Source: Paracoccus albus (lineage in GTDB: Bacteria; Pseudomonadota; Alphaproteobacteria; Rhodobacterales; Rhodobacteraceae). Taken from it: DNA of 64,000 bases. The position numbers and the translations under genes were made by a program. The notes under the pieces were generated by a model. The model did not search any database and had not been told where the DNA came from. It saw only the letters and a list, made by a program, of their open reading frames with translations. The stretch spans positions 2,564,501 through 2,628,500 of the forward strand of contig NZ_CP115775.1 of assembly GCF_027913035.1 (NCBI RefSeq). The letters run 5' to 3'. Of the stretch, positions 25,300-34,343 are shown in pieces (the stretch's first letter is position 1; the number at the start of each line of letters is the position of its first letter).

Positions 25300-25361
25300 C
25301 GCAGATGCCAGCTTGAATCATGCTCAAAGACTGATGTGAATCCCTTTTGTCAACACAACCT

Positions 25362-25654
25362 AGTCTACGCCCCAATCTGCGCCAAATGTTCTGACGACGG
25401 ACACCGGAGGACACGAAGGTCTGGTGTATTTCTCTTTAGCACAACGAAACCGCCCCACGTGTCACCAAATGCAGGATTTTGGCCCGCGCGGTCGGGATGA
25501 AATTCGACACTCAAGTCTCTTGACCCTGCTTGGGATGCTGGAAACAGCGATGCAAATTTCCACTGACTGAAGATGAGGCCGGGTTGACTGTAACAGGATC
25601 CCCAACCTTGTGGGTTGTGCAGATTACGTGATCTCACCCCCTGCCGAAAGGCTT
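25362..25654. other. Intergenic region without recognised gene
   Basis: These ~290 bp between the IS5 end and the UbiA fusion gene contain no reading frame with a ribosome site or family similarity. I see no clear terminator for the minus-strand gene that ends at 25655. Confidence 0.6.
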
Positions 25655-27214
25655 TCACGCGGTGAGCATCGTGAAGAGCGGTAAAATACAGAACCACAGG
25701 ATAAAGGTCAGCGCCAGAACCATCGTGCCGTCGATGCGACGCGGAATTGCCTCCTTCTCGCGCTCCTTTAAGAAACGTGTCACCAGCCCGGCGGCGTGCA
25801 GGGTTATGAGAACGGTGGGAACAGCCCCGTAAATTCCCGGAAGCAAGACGAACTGCAAAAGAATGGCCGTCACCGTTGCGGCCACGACCAAAGCCGCCGC
25901 GATCAGGAAAGCATTACGTATTCCGAAACGCACAACAACTGTGACTTTCGACACCGCCTTATCTGCGTCATGATCCGGTACACCGGACAAAATGATCGCA
26001 GGAAGAATCGACAGGCCCAGAGGCGCGGCGATCAGCCAGGGTTCGGCACCGGCGATCGACCCACTTTGCAACGCCATGCCAAGGAGGATCGGCATGACGC
26101 TGTGGGTGATCCCCACATCCACTTCGCCCAGCGTCCGGTAACTGAGTTTCAGCGGCGGGACGGTGTAGCCGGTGGCCAAAACGGCCAGGCCGATGACAAT
26201 CCCGGCGACAACCCAGGGCGACGGGCCCCCCACGATCAGGAGACCTGCAACCGCCATGGCCAGCGCGAAGGCCACCCCGGCACCGATCCACAGCCGTTTT
26301 CGCGTAATCCCGCCTTGGTGCAGGATCCGGGAACCGCCGTTGAACGGCCCCCAGAACCTGTTGCGCCGGTCGCTTTCGAAATCGAGAAGATCGTTCGAGA
26401 ACACCGTTGCAGCTTCGAGCGTGAACATGAAAAGATACCCGAGCCAGAAAAGCAGGTGGTTGAACTCTTCGCCGCCCGACGACAGCATCGCACCGATCAG
26501 ATAGGCGAGAAAGGTCATCGGATAGAATTGCAGCCGCAGCGCGATCATCCAAGGCCGCACCGTCGCCCATGCCCGCCGACCCGGAGGCCGTGGTCCGCGC
26601 GCCAGGCCTCGCCCCAGCGCCTCGGCATCCGCCAGCCAGCCTTCGCGCGCCTGTGGTGTCGAATGGTTCACCGCGCCAAAGCGGGTGTGGCGTGTGACCT
26701 CAATGCCGCAGAAACCCAGCGTCGCGCGCGACATTGCGTTGCGGCCTGGCGCCTTGTTGATCAGCGTTTGCACCAGGGCCGGCGTGTCCATTGTGGTCAA
26801 AAGCTCTGCGGTTCTGCCGGTAAGAAGGCCTTCGAAACCCGTCCCGCCAGTGATTTCCCGAAAGGCCCATCCGGGCAGGAGGATGCGGTCGAGAAAGCCC
26901 TTGAGCAAAGCGGGATAGGTTCCCCACCACGTTGGATAGACGAACACGAGATGCTCTGCCCATTCGATGTCGTTCTGTATCGCCTGCAGCGAAGGTTCCA
27001 GCGCCTGCGACCGAGGCGAGGCAAAGGTCACGTTCTGATCGAAGTCGAGACTTGCGAGGTCGATGTTACGCACATCGCACCCGGCACCCCTCGCGCCGTC
27101 GCGATAGTGTTCCGCGAGCGCCCCGCAGAGGCTGAAGGGGCCGCGCGGGTGACCGAGCAGGATCAGAACTTTCAGTGGATCTGAAGCAAGGGACGGAACA
27201 GACGTATCCGACAT
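25655..27214 (-). CDS. Flavodoxin-fold quinone reductase domain fused to UbiA prenyltransferase domain
   Basis: Residues ~15-195 form an NQO/MdaB-type flavodoxin_2 domain (VLILLGHPRGPFSLCGALAE, then HLVFVYPTWWGTYPALLKGF and the FMN-binding ITGGTGFEGLLTGRTAEL). Residues ~220-519 form a UbiA membrane prenyltransferase of about eight helices with the two Mg-diphosphate motifs NDLLDFESD (274-282) and DHDAD (414-418). UbiA proteins attach prenyl chains to aromatic acceptors or make related lipids and quinones; the first domain could reduce the quinone product. The fusion is unusual, and the substrate is unknown. The gene is monocistronic; AAAGG lies before ATG 27214. Confidence 0.85.
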   Translation of the reverse strand: MSDTSVPSLASDPLKVLILLGHPRGPFSLCGALAEHYRDGARGAGCDVRNIDLASLDFDQNVTFASPRSQALEPSLQAIQNDIEWAEHLVFVYPTWWGTYPALLKGFLDRILLPGWAFREITGGTGFEGLLTGRTAELLTTMDTPALVQTLINKAPGRNAMSRATLGFCGIEVTRHTRFGAVNHSTPQAREGWLADAEALGRGLARGPRPPGRRAWATVRPWMIALRLQFYPMTFLAYLIGAMLSSGGEEFNHLLFWLGYLFMFTLEAATVFSNDLLDFESDRRNRFWGPFNGGSRILHQGGITRKRLWIGAGVAFALAMAVAGLLIVGGPSPWVVAGIVIGLAVLATGYTVPPLKLSYRTLGEVDVGITHSVMPILLGMALQSGSIAGAEPWLIAAPLGLSILPAIILSGVPDHDADKAVSKVTVVVRFGIRNAFLIAAALVVAATVTAILLQFVLLPGIYGAVPTVLITLHAAGLVTRFLKEREKEAIPRRIDGTMVLALTFILWFCILPLFTMLTA

Positions 27215-27263
27215 AGGCTGGCCTTTGTTATGCGTTCGACATCTTGCTCAAGCACGGTCGTAA

Positions 27264-27596
27264 TCATGTCAACACGGCGTAACCAAGCCCAGCCAGCAAT
27301 ATCAGTGCAACCACCAGCAGAATCGTGGTGCGCCCCCCCTGTTTGCCGGTCGATGGCTCTTCCAGGCTGACCGGTCTCGGTTCACTTGCAGCAGTTGGGC
27401 CGTCTGCGCGTCCTTCGACCTCTTGACGGTGCGCCATGCGCAGTTCCTCGCGGGTGGGGCTGGCGCCTCCGGCTTCGGCATCAGTGCCCAAGGGTGCCGC
27501 CGCCGGGTCGGGGAATCCTACCTTGTCGCTAGCCTTGCCCTTGTCGATATCGTCACGCAACTTCGCTGACGTGTCAGCTGGTTCCCTTTCGGTCAT
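27264..27596 (-). CDS. Small single-helix membrane-anchored protein
   Basis: A 110-residue protein. Its soluble part is rich in charged and small residues (DDIDKGKASDKVGFPDPAAA, then RMAHRQEVEGRADGP), and it ends in one membrane helix (TTILLVVALILLAGLGYAVL). This is a tail-anchored layout with the N-terminus inside. ATG 27596 (MTEREPADTSAK) is preferred because the longer frame has no ribosome site. No family was recognised. It lies between the UbiA fusion and the BON gene on the same strand. Confidence 0.65.
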   Translation of the reverse strand: MTEREPADTSAKLRDDIDKGKASDKVGFPDPAAAPLGTDAEAGGASPTREELRMAHRQEVEGRADGPTAASEPRPVSLEEPSTGKQGGRTTILLVVALILLAGLGYAVLT

Positions 27597-27810
27597 TATT
27601 TTTCTTTCTGTTGAGAGCCACGCGGCGCGGATCCGCTTGGAGTCCTGTCGACCTGCCGCGAAAGCCAAGCCTCGTATTGACGCCGAGCCCTCACGTCCGA
27701 TGATGACACGCACTCTCTGAGGCAAGATTGCTAAAAGGTCGTACTCATGACGATACTTCAAGCGTCTGAAACCACTGGTCGGTTGGCTAAGCGATACTAG
27801 AAGTGTAAAT

Positions 27811-28335
27811 TCAGCCAAAGTGCAGCGCGGTTGATCCCCTCGATTTACGCACCCGCAGATTATTTTGGACATGCTCTACGTCAGATACCGCATCGGCGCA
27901 GTCTTCGGCGTGACGTTTCGCGTTGCGCGTTTCCACCGTGCCATTCAACGTGACCTCGCGACCGGAGACCGTGACCTCGATTTCCGAAGCATCGAGATGG
28001 TGATCGTCGGTTAGTCGCTGGTGGACATCTTCGGCAATCCGCTCATCCGAGCGTTTGTAATTACGTGGGCCTTTGCCCCGATGGCCGGGCTCGCGGCGCC
28101 GTTCGGCATCCTCGTCGCCGAACCACGACTGGACCTCCTCTGCCGCCTTATCAAAAAACCCTCGATTGTCGCGGCGACGAGGATCGTCCCGTTCCCAATA
28201 GCCACCATGAGATCCGTGGTGATCAGGATCGTTCTGATAAGACCCAGGGGCCAAGCCCGGCTCATAGGACGGACCCGGAAAAGGTGCGCCTGATGGGTCC
28301 GTGTAATGTCGGCGGTCGGTATGGTGTCGGTTCAT
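27811..28335 (-). CDS. BON-domain protein
   Basis: A 174-residue protein with an N-terminal low-complexity His/Pro/Gly/Arg-rich region (MNRHHTDRRHYTDPSGAPFP), a SWFGDEDAERRR motif, and a C-terminal BON domain (ERIAEDVHQRLTDDHHLDAS, then IEVTVSGREVTLNGTVETRN and DAVSDVEHVQNNLRV). BON domains bind membranes or phospholipids, and such proteins are usually stress-induced. There is no signal peptide, so it is probably cytoplasmic. GAGGAG precedes ATG 28335; a start 19 codons upstream lacks such a site. Confidence 0.85.
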   Translation of the reverse strand: MNRHHTDRRHYTDPSGAPFPGPSYEPGLAPGSYQNDPDHHGSHGGYWERDDPRRRDNRGFFDKAAEEVQSWFGDEDAERRREPGHRGKGPRNYKRSDERIAEDVHQRLTDDHHLDASEIEVTVSGREVTLNGTVETRNAKRHAEDCADAVSDVEHVQNNLRVRKSRGSTALHFG

Positions 28336-28813
28336 TTCATACTCCTCTTCAAAGCAGGGAAATCCAAGGCGAGACTTGACGCGACGCCTCACCTCTTACA
28401 ATTACAGAGGAATGATCAGCATGCGTTAAAGCGCTTTAAGCTGTCGGCGAAACTAAAGGTTCTTGGCGACCTGAAGCGGATCGGATGAATAATCTGCGGC
28501 AACTTTACCAGCTCATAATCAGATTAGCGAACTCCACATTCTTTCGATCCGGCACCGAGTCGAAGGCGGGGAGCCGGGGATCAAGCTCTCACTGCATCAG
28601 AAAATTTCTCCGTCCAGCCAAGACCCGATCTCCCGCTAGGTCGTTTGCGTCACACGACCCGCAATATCGCTTAGCATAACACAACAGAGAACGGTGATCG
28701 TGGGGATACGTCAGGTTTCCCGAACGCGAACATGGAACAATTTGCGGTCTCAATCTATATCTTTAGGCACTCCGTCTTCATCATGGCGGCGCATCCATAG
28801 GGTAAGGACCGGT
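28336..28813. other. Long divergent intergenic region between BON gene and ku
   Basis: About 480 bp, AT-richer than its surroundings, with no convincing gene. It must hold the promoters of the divergent BON and ku-ligD transcripts. The only clear element is the 14-bp palindrome at 28426-28439. I found no exact match to the general stress (EcfG) promoter. Confidence 0.55.
28426..28439. promoter_or_regulatory. Perfect 14-bp palindrome TTAAAGCGCTTTAA
   Basis: The site lies 91 bp upstream of the BON gene and 375 bp upstream of ku. A palindrome with a central CG flanked by AA/TT is the form of LacI-family operators. No LacI gene is in the window, so the cognate regulator would be elsewhere. Confidence 0.35.
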
Positions 28814-29641
28814 ATGGCACCGCGCGCACTCTGGAAAGGTCAGCTTCGACTGTCGCTCGTCTCCATCCCGGTCGAGATATTCTCGGCCACGAAATCGGGC
28901 GCCCGGGTGTCGTTCCGCCAGATCCACAAACCGTCGGGCAAGCGCATACGGTATGAAAAATCCGTTCCCGGTATAGGGCCGGTCAAGACCGAGGACATCG
29001 TCAAGGGCTATGAGGTGGATGACGGCGAATACCTCCTGCTGGATCCGGACGAGATCGACGCGATCAAGCTGGAGACGAAAAAGACCTTCGAACTGGTGCA
29101 ATTCGTCGATGCCTGCGAGATATCACCGATTTATTTCGACAAACCCTATTACATCATGGCCTCCGACGATCTGGCGCAGGACGCGTATCGTGTCGTGCGC
29201 GATGCGTTGCGCGACGCCGGCAAGGTGGGTCTGGGTCAGGTCACGATGCGCGGCAAGGAATATCTGGCCGCCGTCAAGCCCTGCGGCGACGGGCTGTTGA
29301 TGGAGACGCTGCATTACGAGGACGAACTGCGTGAGGCCGATCAGATCTTCACCGACATCGAGGATGAAAAGGTCGACAAGGAATTGCTGGAGGTTGCCAC
29401 AACCTTGATCGACCGCAAGAGCGCGCCCTTCGACGCGGGTGCCTATCACGACAAATACGCCGAGGCGATGCAGGACCTTCTGGAGGCCAAGATCAAGAAC
29501 AAGAAAACCCCGCGTGTGCGGGCAGACGATGACGAGGGCGGCGGCGGTGACAATGTGGTCGATTTGATGAGCGCGCTGAAACAGAGCCTCAAGGACGCCG
29601 ACGGCAAGAAGAAGAAAAAGCCGTCGAAAAAGGCATCCTGA
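28814..29641 (+). CDS. ku: Ku protein, non-homologous end joining
   Basis: A 275-residue bacterial Ku. The core spans residues ~5-190 (WKGQLRLSLVSIPVEIFSAT, RQIHKPSGKRIRYEKSVPG, KGYEVDDGEYLLLDPDEIDA, then FDKPYYIMASDD). The tail ends in a Lys-rich stretch (KKKKKPSKKAS), as in longer Ku proteins that bind DNA more tightly. It threads onto double-strand ends and recruits LigD. ATG 28814 starts at the family-typical MAPRALWKG; the in-frame upstream extension is not conserved. The stop overlaps the ligD start (TGATG), so the two proteins are made together. Confidence 0.95.
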   Translation: MAPRALWKGQLRLSLVSIPVEIFSATKSGARVSFRQIHKPSGKRIRYEKSVPGIGPVKTEDIVKGYEVDDGEYLLLDPDEIDAIKLETKKTFELVQFVDACEISPIYFDKPYYIMASDDLAQDAYRVVRDALRDAGKVGLGQVTMRGKEYLAAVKPCGDGLLMETLHYEDELREADQIFTDIEDEKVDKELLEVATTLIDRKSAPFDAGAYHDKYAEAMQDLLEAKIKNKKTPRVRADDDEGGGGDNVVDLMSALKQSLKDADGKKKKKPSKKAS

Positions 29642-32100
29642 TGGCGAAATCCCCCGACCCTCTGGCCGACTACAACGCCAAGCGGGACTTTTCCCGCACC
29701 AAGGAGCCACGCGGCCAAGTGGGCGAGGATCGCAAAAAACGCCGCTTTCTGGTGCAAAAACATGCCGCGTCGCGGCTGCATTATGATTTCCGGCTGGAAT
29801 GGAACGGCGTGCTGCTCAGCTGGGCGGTCACGAAGGGGCCATCGCCCGATCCGGGCGAGAAACGTCTGGCCGTGCGGACCGAGGATCATCCGCTCGACTA
29901 CGGCGATTTCGAGGGCACGATCCCAAAGGGCGAATACGGCGGCGGCACGGTCATGCTATGGGACACCGGGAGCTGGGTGCCGCAGCAAGATTTCGAGAAG
30001 GGCCTGAGCGACGGCAAGCTTAAATTCACCCTGCAAGGGCAGCGGATGAAGGGCGGCTGGGCGCTGGTGCGGATGCGCGGAAAATCAGGCGAGAAACGCG
30101 AAAACTGGCTGTTGATCAAGGAGCGTGACGATTACGCTGGTGACGACCCCGACGGATTTACAAGCGGCGATGCGGTTTCGGTCAAGACGGGGCGCACCAT
30201 GACGCAGATCGCCGAGGATGCGCCTGCCAAAGCCCCGCCAGATCCTGCCCCGGACCGCAGCCGCAAGCGCCCCGCGTTCGTCAAACCGCAGCTTGCGACG
30301 CTGGTATCAGACGCGCCCGAGGGCGATGACTGGCTGCACGAGACCAAGTTCGACGGCTATCGCTGCCTTGCCGCGCTCGGCACAGGCGGCACTCGGCTTT
30401 ATACAAGGTCAGGCAAGGATTGGACCGACAGGTTTCACGCGCTAGATGGTGCATTCGATTCGCTGCCCTGCGACGCGGCCCTGATCGACGGCGAGGTGAT
30501 GGCGGCACGAATCAACGGCTCGGCATTTTCTTCGCTGCAAAAGGCGTTGAAACAGGGCAACGCGCTGGTCTTCTTTGCCTTCGACCTCTTGCGCATCGAC
30601 GGCGAGGATCTGCGCAAGCTGCCTCAGATCGAACGCCGCGAACGTCTGGCAAAGTTGCTGTCGGGTGCGCCCTCCGGCGGCCCCCTGCGGCTGAGCGAAC
30701 ATATCGTCGGCAAGGGTCCAGAGGTGTTCGCCAATGCCTGCAAGGCGGGTGCGGAGGGGATCATCAGCAAACGCATTGACGCCCCCTATCGAAGCACCCG
30801 CAGCAAGGCGTGGCGCAAGGTCAAATGCACCCGCCGACAGGAATTCGTGATCGTGGGTTATTCGCCGTCCGACAAGGCCGGGCGGCCCTTTGCCTCGCTT
30901 CTTCTGGCCAGCCACGAGGGTGGCGCGCTGCGCTACAAGGGCAGGGTCGGCACCGGGTTTTCCGACGCTGTGATGGAGGCCGTGGCCCGGGAGATGACCG
31001 CGCGCAAGAATCCGCCCTGCCACGATGTCCCGGATGACATCGCGCGGGAGGCGCAGTGGGTGCGCGCCGATCTGGTGGCCGAGGTCGAGTTCACCGAATT
31101 CACCGGCGACGGCTATGTGCGTCATGCCAGCTTCCTCGGCCTGCGCGACGACAAGAAAGCCGACGACGTGCGACTAGAGGCACCGATGACCGACGATACC
31201 GAAACCACCGTTCAGGGCATCCGCATCAGCAATGCGGACCGCCCCGTGTTCCCCGACGCAGGCTGCACCAAGGGCAACGTGGCGCGGCATTACGCGCAGG
31301 TCGGCGAACGCATGATCGCGCTCGCCGGACACCGTCCCCTGTCGCTCTATCGCTGCCCGTCCGGCATTTCCGATCCGTGCTTCTTCCAGAAACACGATGT
31401 CGGCGGGATGCCCGGTGAACTGTCGCGCGTCAGCATCGAGGAAAGCGACGGCGACAGCGCCGATTACCTCTATGCCACGCGGACCGAAAGCCTGATCGCC
31501 GCCGCGCAGATGGGCAGCATCGAGTTCCACATCTGGGGTGCGCGGACCGACCGGCTGGAACGTCCCGATCGGCTGGTGTTCGATCTCGATCCCGACGAGG
31601 GGCTGGGTTGGACCGATGTGCAGGAGGCGGCCTTCGATGTGCGCGATATGCTGGCAAGTCTGGGTTTGCAAAGCGGCGCCATCGTCACCGGCGGCAAGGG
31701 CGTGCATGTCTGGCTGGCACTGCGGCGCACCCGCGGCTGGGACAGTGTTAAACTGTTCGCCAAGACCTTCGCGCATGTGATGGCGGCGCGCGCGCCCGAC
31801 CGTTACACCGCCACCATGTCGAAATCGAAACGCCGGGGGCGCGTCTTCATCGACTGGCTGCGCAACGAACGCGGCGCGACGGCAATCGCCCCCTATTCCC
31901 TGCGCGCCCGCCCCGGCGCCCCCGTGGCCGTGCCGGTGACATGGGACGAATTGAAGGACCTGGAGGGGGCTAACAGCTTCTCGATGGCTGATATGGCCGC
32001 GCGGCTGGAGGCGGATTGCCCGGCGGCGCAGGTCCAGGACAGCTTGCAGAGCCTGAGCGATGGCGTGATCGACGCGCTTCAGGCTTTTGCAGAGAATTGA
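29641..32100 (+). CDS. ligD: ATP-dependent DNA ligase LigD, three domains
   Basis: An 819-residue protein in the order phosphoesterase (about 20-170, with HAASRLHYDFRLE from H41 and DYGDFEGTIPKGEYGGG), ligase (about 215-500, nucleotidyl-accepting Lys236 in KFDGYR) and polymerase/primase (about 530-800, with FDLDPDEG from F647). It trims, fills and seals ends bound by Ku. The order matches the PE-ligase-polymerase type of alphaproteobacteria and Pseudomonas. Its start overlaps the ku stop. All main motifs look intact. Confidence 0.96.
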   Translation: MAKSPDPLADYNAKRDFSRTKEPRGQVGEDRKKRRFLVQKHAASRLHYDFRLEWNGVLLSWAVTKGPSPDPGEKRLAVRTEDHPLDYGDFEGTIPKGEYGGGTVMLWDTGSWVPQQDFEKGLSDGKLKFTLQGQRMKGGWALVRMRGKSGEKRENWLLIKERDDYAGDDPDGFTSGDAVSVKTGRTMTQIAEDAPAKAPPDPAPDRSRKRPAFVKPQLATLVSDAPEGDDWLHETKFDGYRCLAALGTGGTRLYTRSGKDWTDRFHALDGAFDSLPCDAALIDGEVMAARINGSAFSSLQKALKQGNALVFFAFDLLRIDGEDLRKLPQIERRERLAKLLSGAPSGGPLRLSEHIVGKGPEVFANACKAGAEGIISKRIDAPYRSTRSKAWRKVKCTRRQEFVIVGYSPSDKAGRPFASLLLASHEGGALRYKGRVGTGFSDAVMEAVAREMTARKNPPCHDVPDDIAREAQWVRADLVAEVEFTEFTGDGYVRHASFLGLRDDKKADDVRLEAPMTDDTETTVQGIRISNADRPVFPDAGCTKGNVARHYAQVGERMIALAGHRPLSLYRCPSGISDPCFFQKHDVGGMPGELSRVSIEESDGDSADYLYATRTESLIAAAQMGSIEFHIWGARTDRLERPDRLVFDLDPDEGLGWTDVQEAAFDVRDMLASLGLQSGAIVTGGKGVHVWLALRRTRGWDSVKLFAKTFAHVMAARAPDRYTATMSKSKRRGRVFIDWLRNERGATAIAPYSLRARPGAPVAVPVTWDELKDLEGANSFSMADMAARLEADCPAAQVQDSLQSLSDGVIDALQAFAEN

Positions 32101-32157
32101 AAGATACCATTTCCAAATCGACTCCGGCAAAATGCCGCCATCCTGGACACGCGGGGC

Positions 32158-32183
32158 GGAACCCGGCGGTATGGTTCTCGGTT
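32158..32183 (+). promoter_or_regulatory. Weak EcfG-type promoter candidate before the PRC-barrel gene
   Basis: GGAAC at 32158-32162 followed after 16 bases by CGGTT (32179-32183) resembles the alphaproteobacterial general-stress promoter GGAAC-N16/17-CGTT, with one extra base in the second box. It lies ~26 bp before the gene. PRC-barrel proteins of this kind are often stress-controlled. Confidence 0.3.
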
Positions 32184-32208
32184 CGTCCCGCAGTATGAGG
32201 AAGATCAA

Positions 32209-33383
32209 ATGGACAATTCCGCACATGCAAGTCTCGTCTCATCCGACGATGTGGACGGGACCGACGTCTATGGTAACGATGGTGCCCACATCGGCACAAT
32301 CGACCACCTCATGATCGACAAGCAATCCGGCAGGGTCGCCTACGCCGTGATGGGCTTTGGCGGTTTTCTGGGGCTCGGCGAAGACCATCATCCGGTCCCG
32401 TGGGGAAAGGCGATCACACTCTTCGGCAACGCCAATACCAAGAACGTCGTTCTGGAAAAGAGTTACTCAGAATACATGGAAGGTTTTACGGACCAGACGA
32501 CCGGCGAGGCGAGGCGAGGCTTTGTCGATGTCGTACGTGAGCTGGAAGAGCGTTTCCCGGACCCCTCCACCATCGAGAAGGAAGCAGACAAGAAGGCCTT
32601 TGCGAAGCTGTTCGGCGAGTATCTCCGTGTTGAGAATATCCTTCAGAATTATGATGAATTCTCCAGCCTAAGAGAGCTTCAGGAGATTGACGAGAGTGAC
32701 GCCGAAGCGGTGAGAGCGTTCAAGGAACGGCATCATCTCAGTGATGATGAAATTGACGAGCTCAAGAGCATCGAGATGCCTGCTGACCGAAAGGTCCAAG
32801 ATTACCGTTCAACCTATAATGACATTCGGGATTGGCTTCGCCGCGAAAAGGCGAGCGCCGAGCAGGTTGAGTCAACGATCGACTGGGATGATGTCGTTTT
32901 TGAAGTCGATCTCTTGGAGTCCCAGGAAATCAATCTGGATTACATCCTCGAGCTAATCTTCGAGCACAACAAAAAAACGAAGAGCAAATCAGAGCTCGTT
33001 GGCGAAGTTCGCCGTGTCATCCGCGCCAGTATTGGCAACCGCGCGAAAGAAAGTCTCATCGTCGATTTCATCAATCAGACAAACCTTGACGAACTGGGGG
33101 ACAAGGCCGGGGTGATTTAGGCGTTTTTTGCCTTCGCACAAGCCGAGCAACGCCGGGAAGCGGAAGAACTGATAGCGGATGAAAAATTGAACTCGGATGC
33201 CGCCAAGCGCTACATCGCGACGTCGGTCAAACGCGAATATGCGAGCGAAAACGGCACGGAGTTGAACTCGATCCTACCAAAAATGAGCCCGCTCAATCCA
33301 CAATACTTGACCAAAAAACGAGATGTGTTCCACGCATCTCTGCGTTCGTTGAAAAGTTCAAGGGCGTTGGCGGGAAAATTTAG
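32209..33383 (+). pseudogene. PRC-barrel domain fused to C-terminal fragment of HsdR, with stop and frameshift
   Basis: Residues 1 to ~66 are a PRC-barrel ([20 protein letters not shown], then [20 protein letters not shown] and VPWGK). From ~68 the frame is the C-terminal helical part of a type I restriction R subunit ([40 protein letters not shown], and [20 protein letters not shown]). A TAG at 33118-33120 interrupts it, the same frame continues ([20 protein letters not shown]), and a shift near 33335 leads to the native end KFKGVGGKI with TAG at 33381-33383. The translated product from ATG 32209 is 303 residues. No hsdM or hsdS is nearby, so it has no restriction function. Confidence 0.82.
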
Positions 33384-33574
33384 GCGTGTTGATGATCGAT
33401 GGTCAAGAACCACTGTATACCAAATATGGTTATCTATGCAGGTGCGTCTCGAACGTCCGGTTTCGGGTGGGGCCTTAGTCCGTTTGCGTCCGCAGCGAAC
33501 TTCCGCTTTCCGCCCTTCGGGTTGCCGTAGCCGTGCCCGCGGGGCGCTTATTGCACAGGCGCAGTGACGATCCT

Positions 33575-34177
33575 CTACCGCGCGGCTGATGAGGCTCCAT
33601 CGGCGCCCGGTATCCGCTGCAGGACGCGATACACGGTCGGCCGCGAGACGGCGAACAGCTCCGCCAGATCGGTGATCGAATAATCGCCCGTGTCATACAT
33701 GCGGCGCAACTCCGTCTGACGGCGATCCGAGAGCTTGGGCTTCTTGCCCTTCAGCTTTCCTTTGGCGCGCGCAACCGCCATGCCTTCCCTGGTGCGCATG
33801 CGTATCAGGTCAGCCTCGAACTCGGCGAACGTGGCCAGGATGTTGAAGAACATCCTGCCCATCGGATCGGTCGGATCGTGGACCGATGCTCCCAATGCCA
33901 GTTTGACCCCGCGCGTCGCCAACTCGTCGGCGATGGCGCGGGCGTCCGGGACCGACCGCGCCAGCCGGTCGAGCTTCGGGACGACAAGCGTGTCGCCTTC
34001 ACGGACTGCGGCCAGGGCCTGCGCGAGACCCGGCCGCTCCCGGTTGGTGCCCGTCAGGCCATGATCGGTATAGATCCGGTCTTCCGCCACATCGAGATCG
34101 AGGAGCGCGACCCGCTGCGCGGCGAGGTCCTGCTTGTCGGTCGAGCAGCGGGCGTAGCCAATGCGGGTCTCTGACAT
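33575..34177 (-). CDS. Serine recombinase (resolvase/invertase family)
   Basis: A 200-residue Tn3-type resolvase or invertase. The catalytic Ser12 lies in RIGYARCSTDKQDLAAQ, with the conserved LVVPKLDRLARSVPDA and the Arg cluster in FAEFEADLIRMRTREGMAVA. The C-terminal HTH is YSITDLAELFAVSRPTVYRV. The length is normal and the gene looks intact. Such proteins resolve transposon cointegrates or invert DNA; no Tn3 transposase is present, so its partner is lost or elsewhere. The ~165 bp upstream could hold its res site, but I could not identify one. Confidence 0.92.
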   Translation of the reverse strand: MSETRIGYARCSTDKQDLAAQRVALLDLDVAEDRIYTDHGLTGTNRERPGLAQALAAVREGDTLVVPKLDRLARSVPDARAIADELATRGVKLALGASVHDPTDPMGRMFFNILATFAEFEADLIRMRTREGMAVARAKGKLKGKKPKLSDRRQTELRRMYDTGDYSITDLAELFAVSRPTVYRVLQRIPGADGASSAAR

Positions 34178-34343
34178 GGGTGCCTCCTGGTCATGACGAG
34201 GCCGCGCACAGAGCGGACCGTGCCCGAATGTAACACTAAAGGCCCCATCAATGATACCATAAACGTACCAATCAAATGAGAATGACTTCCGCCATCAAAC
34301 GCAGAAATCTACAGGGAGCCGCGCCGCATTCTCAGACCGTCCG

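Larger units (their letters stand above)
23118..25361 (-). mobile_element. IS427-type IS5 element interrupted by an IS1111 element
   Basis: The outer ends are AGGTTGTGTTGACAAAAGGG (complement, ending at 25361) and GGTTAGGTCATGTTGA (23118-23133). The coding part lies at 24482-25299. An IS1111 element sits within the second terminal repeat, so the outer ~15 bp of that repeat (23118-23132) are separated from the rest (TGACAAATGG from 24518). This reading explains both flanks of the IS1111. Confidence 0.7.

Noticed and set aside
25365..25697. A 110-codon minus-strand frame behind the UbiA fusion
   Set aside because: No ribosome site, no similarity, and it overlaps the end of the UbiA gene in another frame.
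28730..28760. EcfG promoter before ku (GGAAC near 28736)
   Set aside because: No CGTT-type second box at 16-17 bases.
33575..34290. A complete Tn3-type transposon around the resolvase
   Set aside because: No Tn3 transposase or 38-bp terminal repeats were found; only the recombinase is present.
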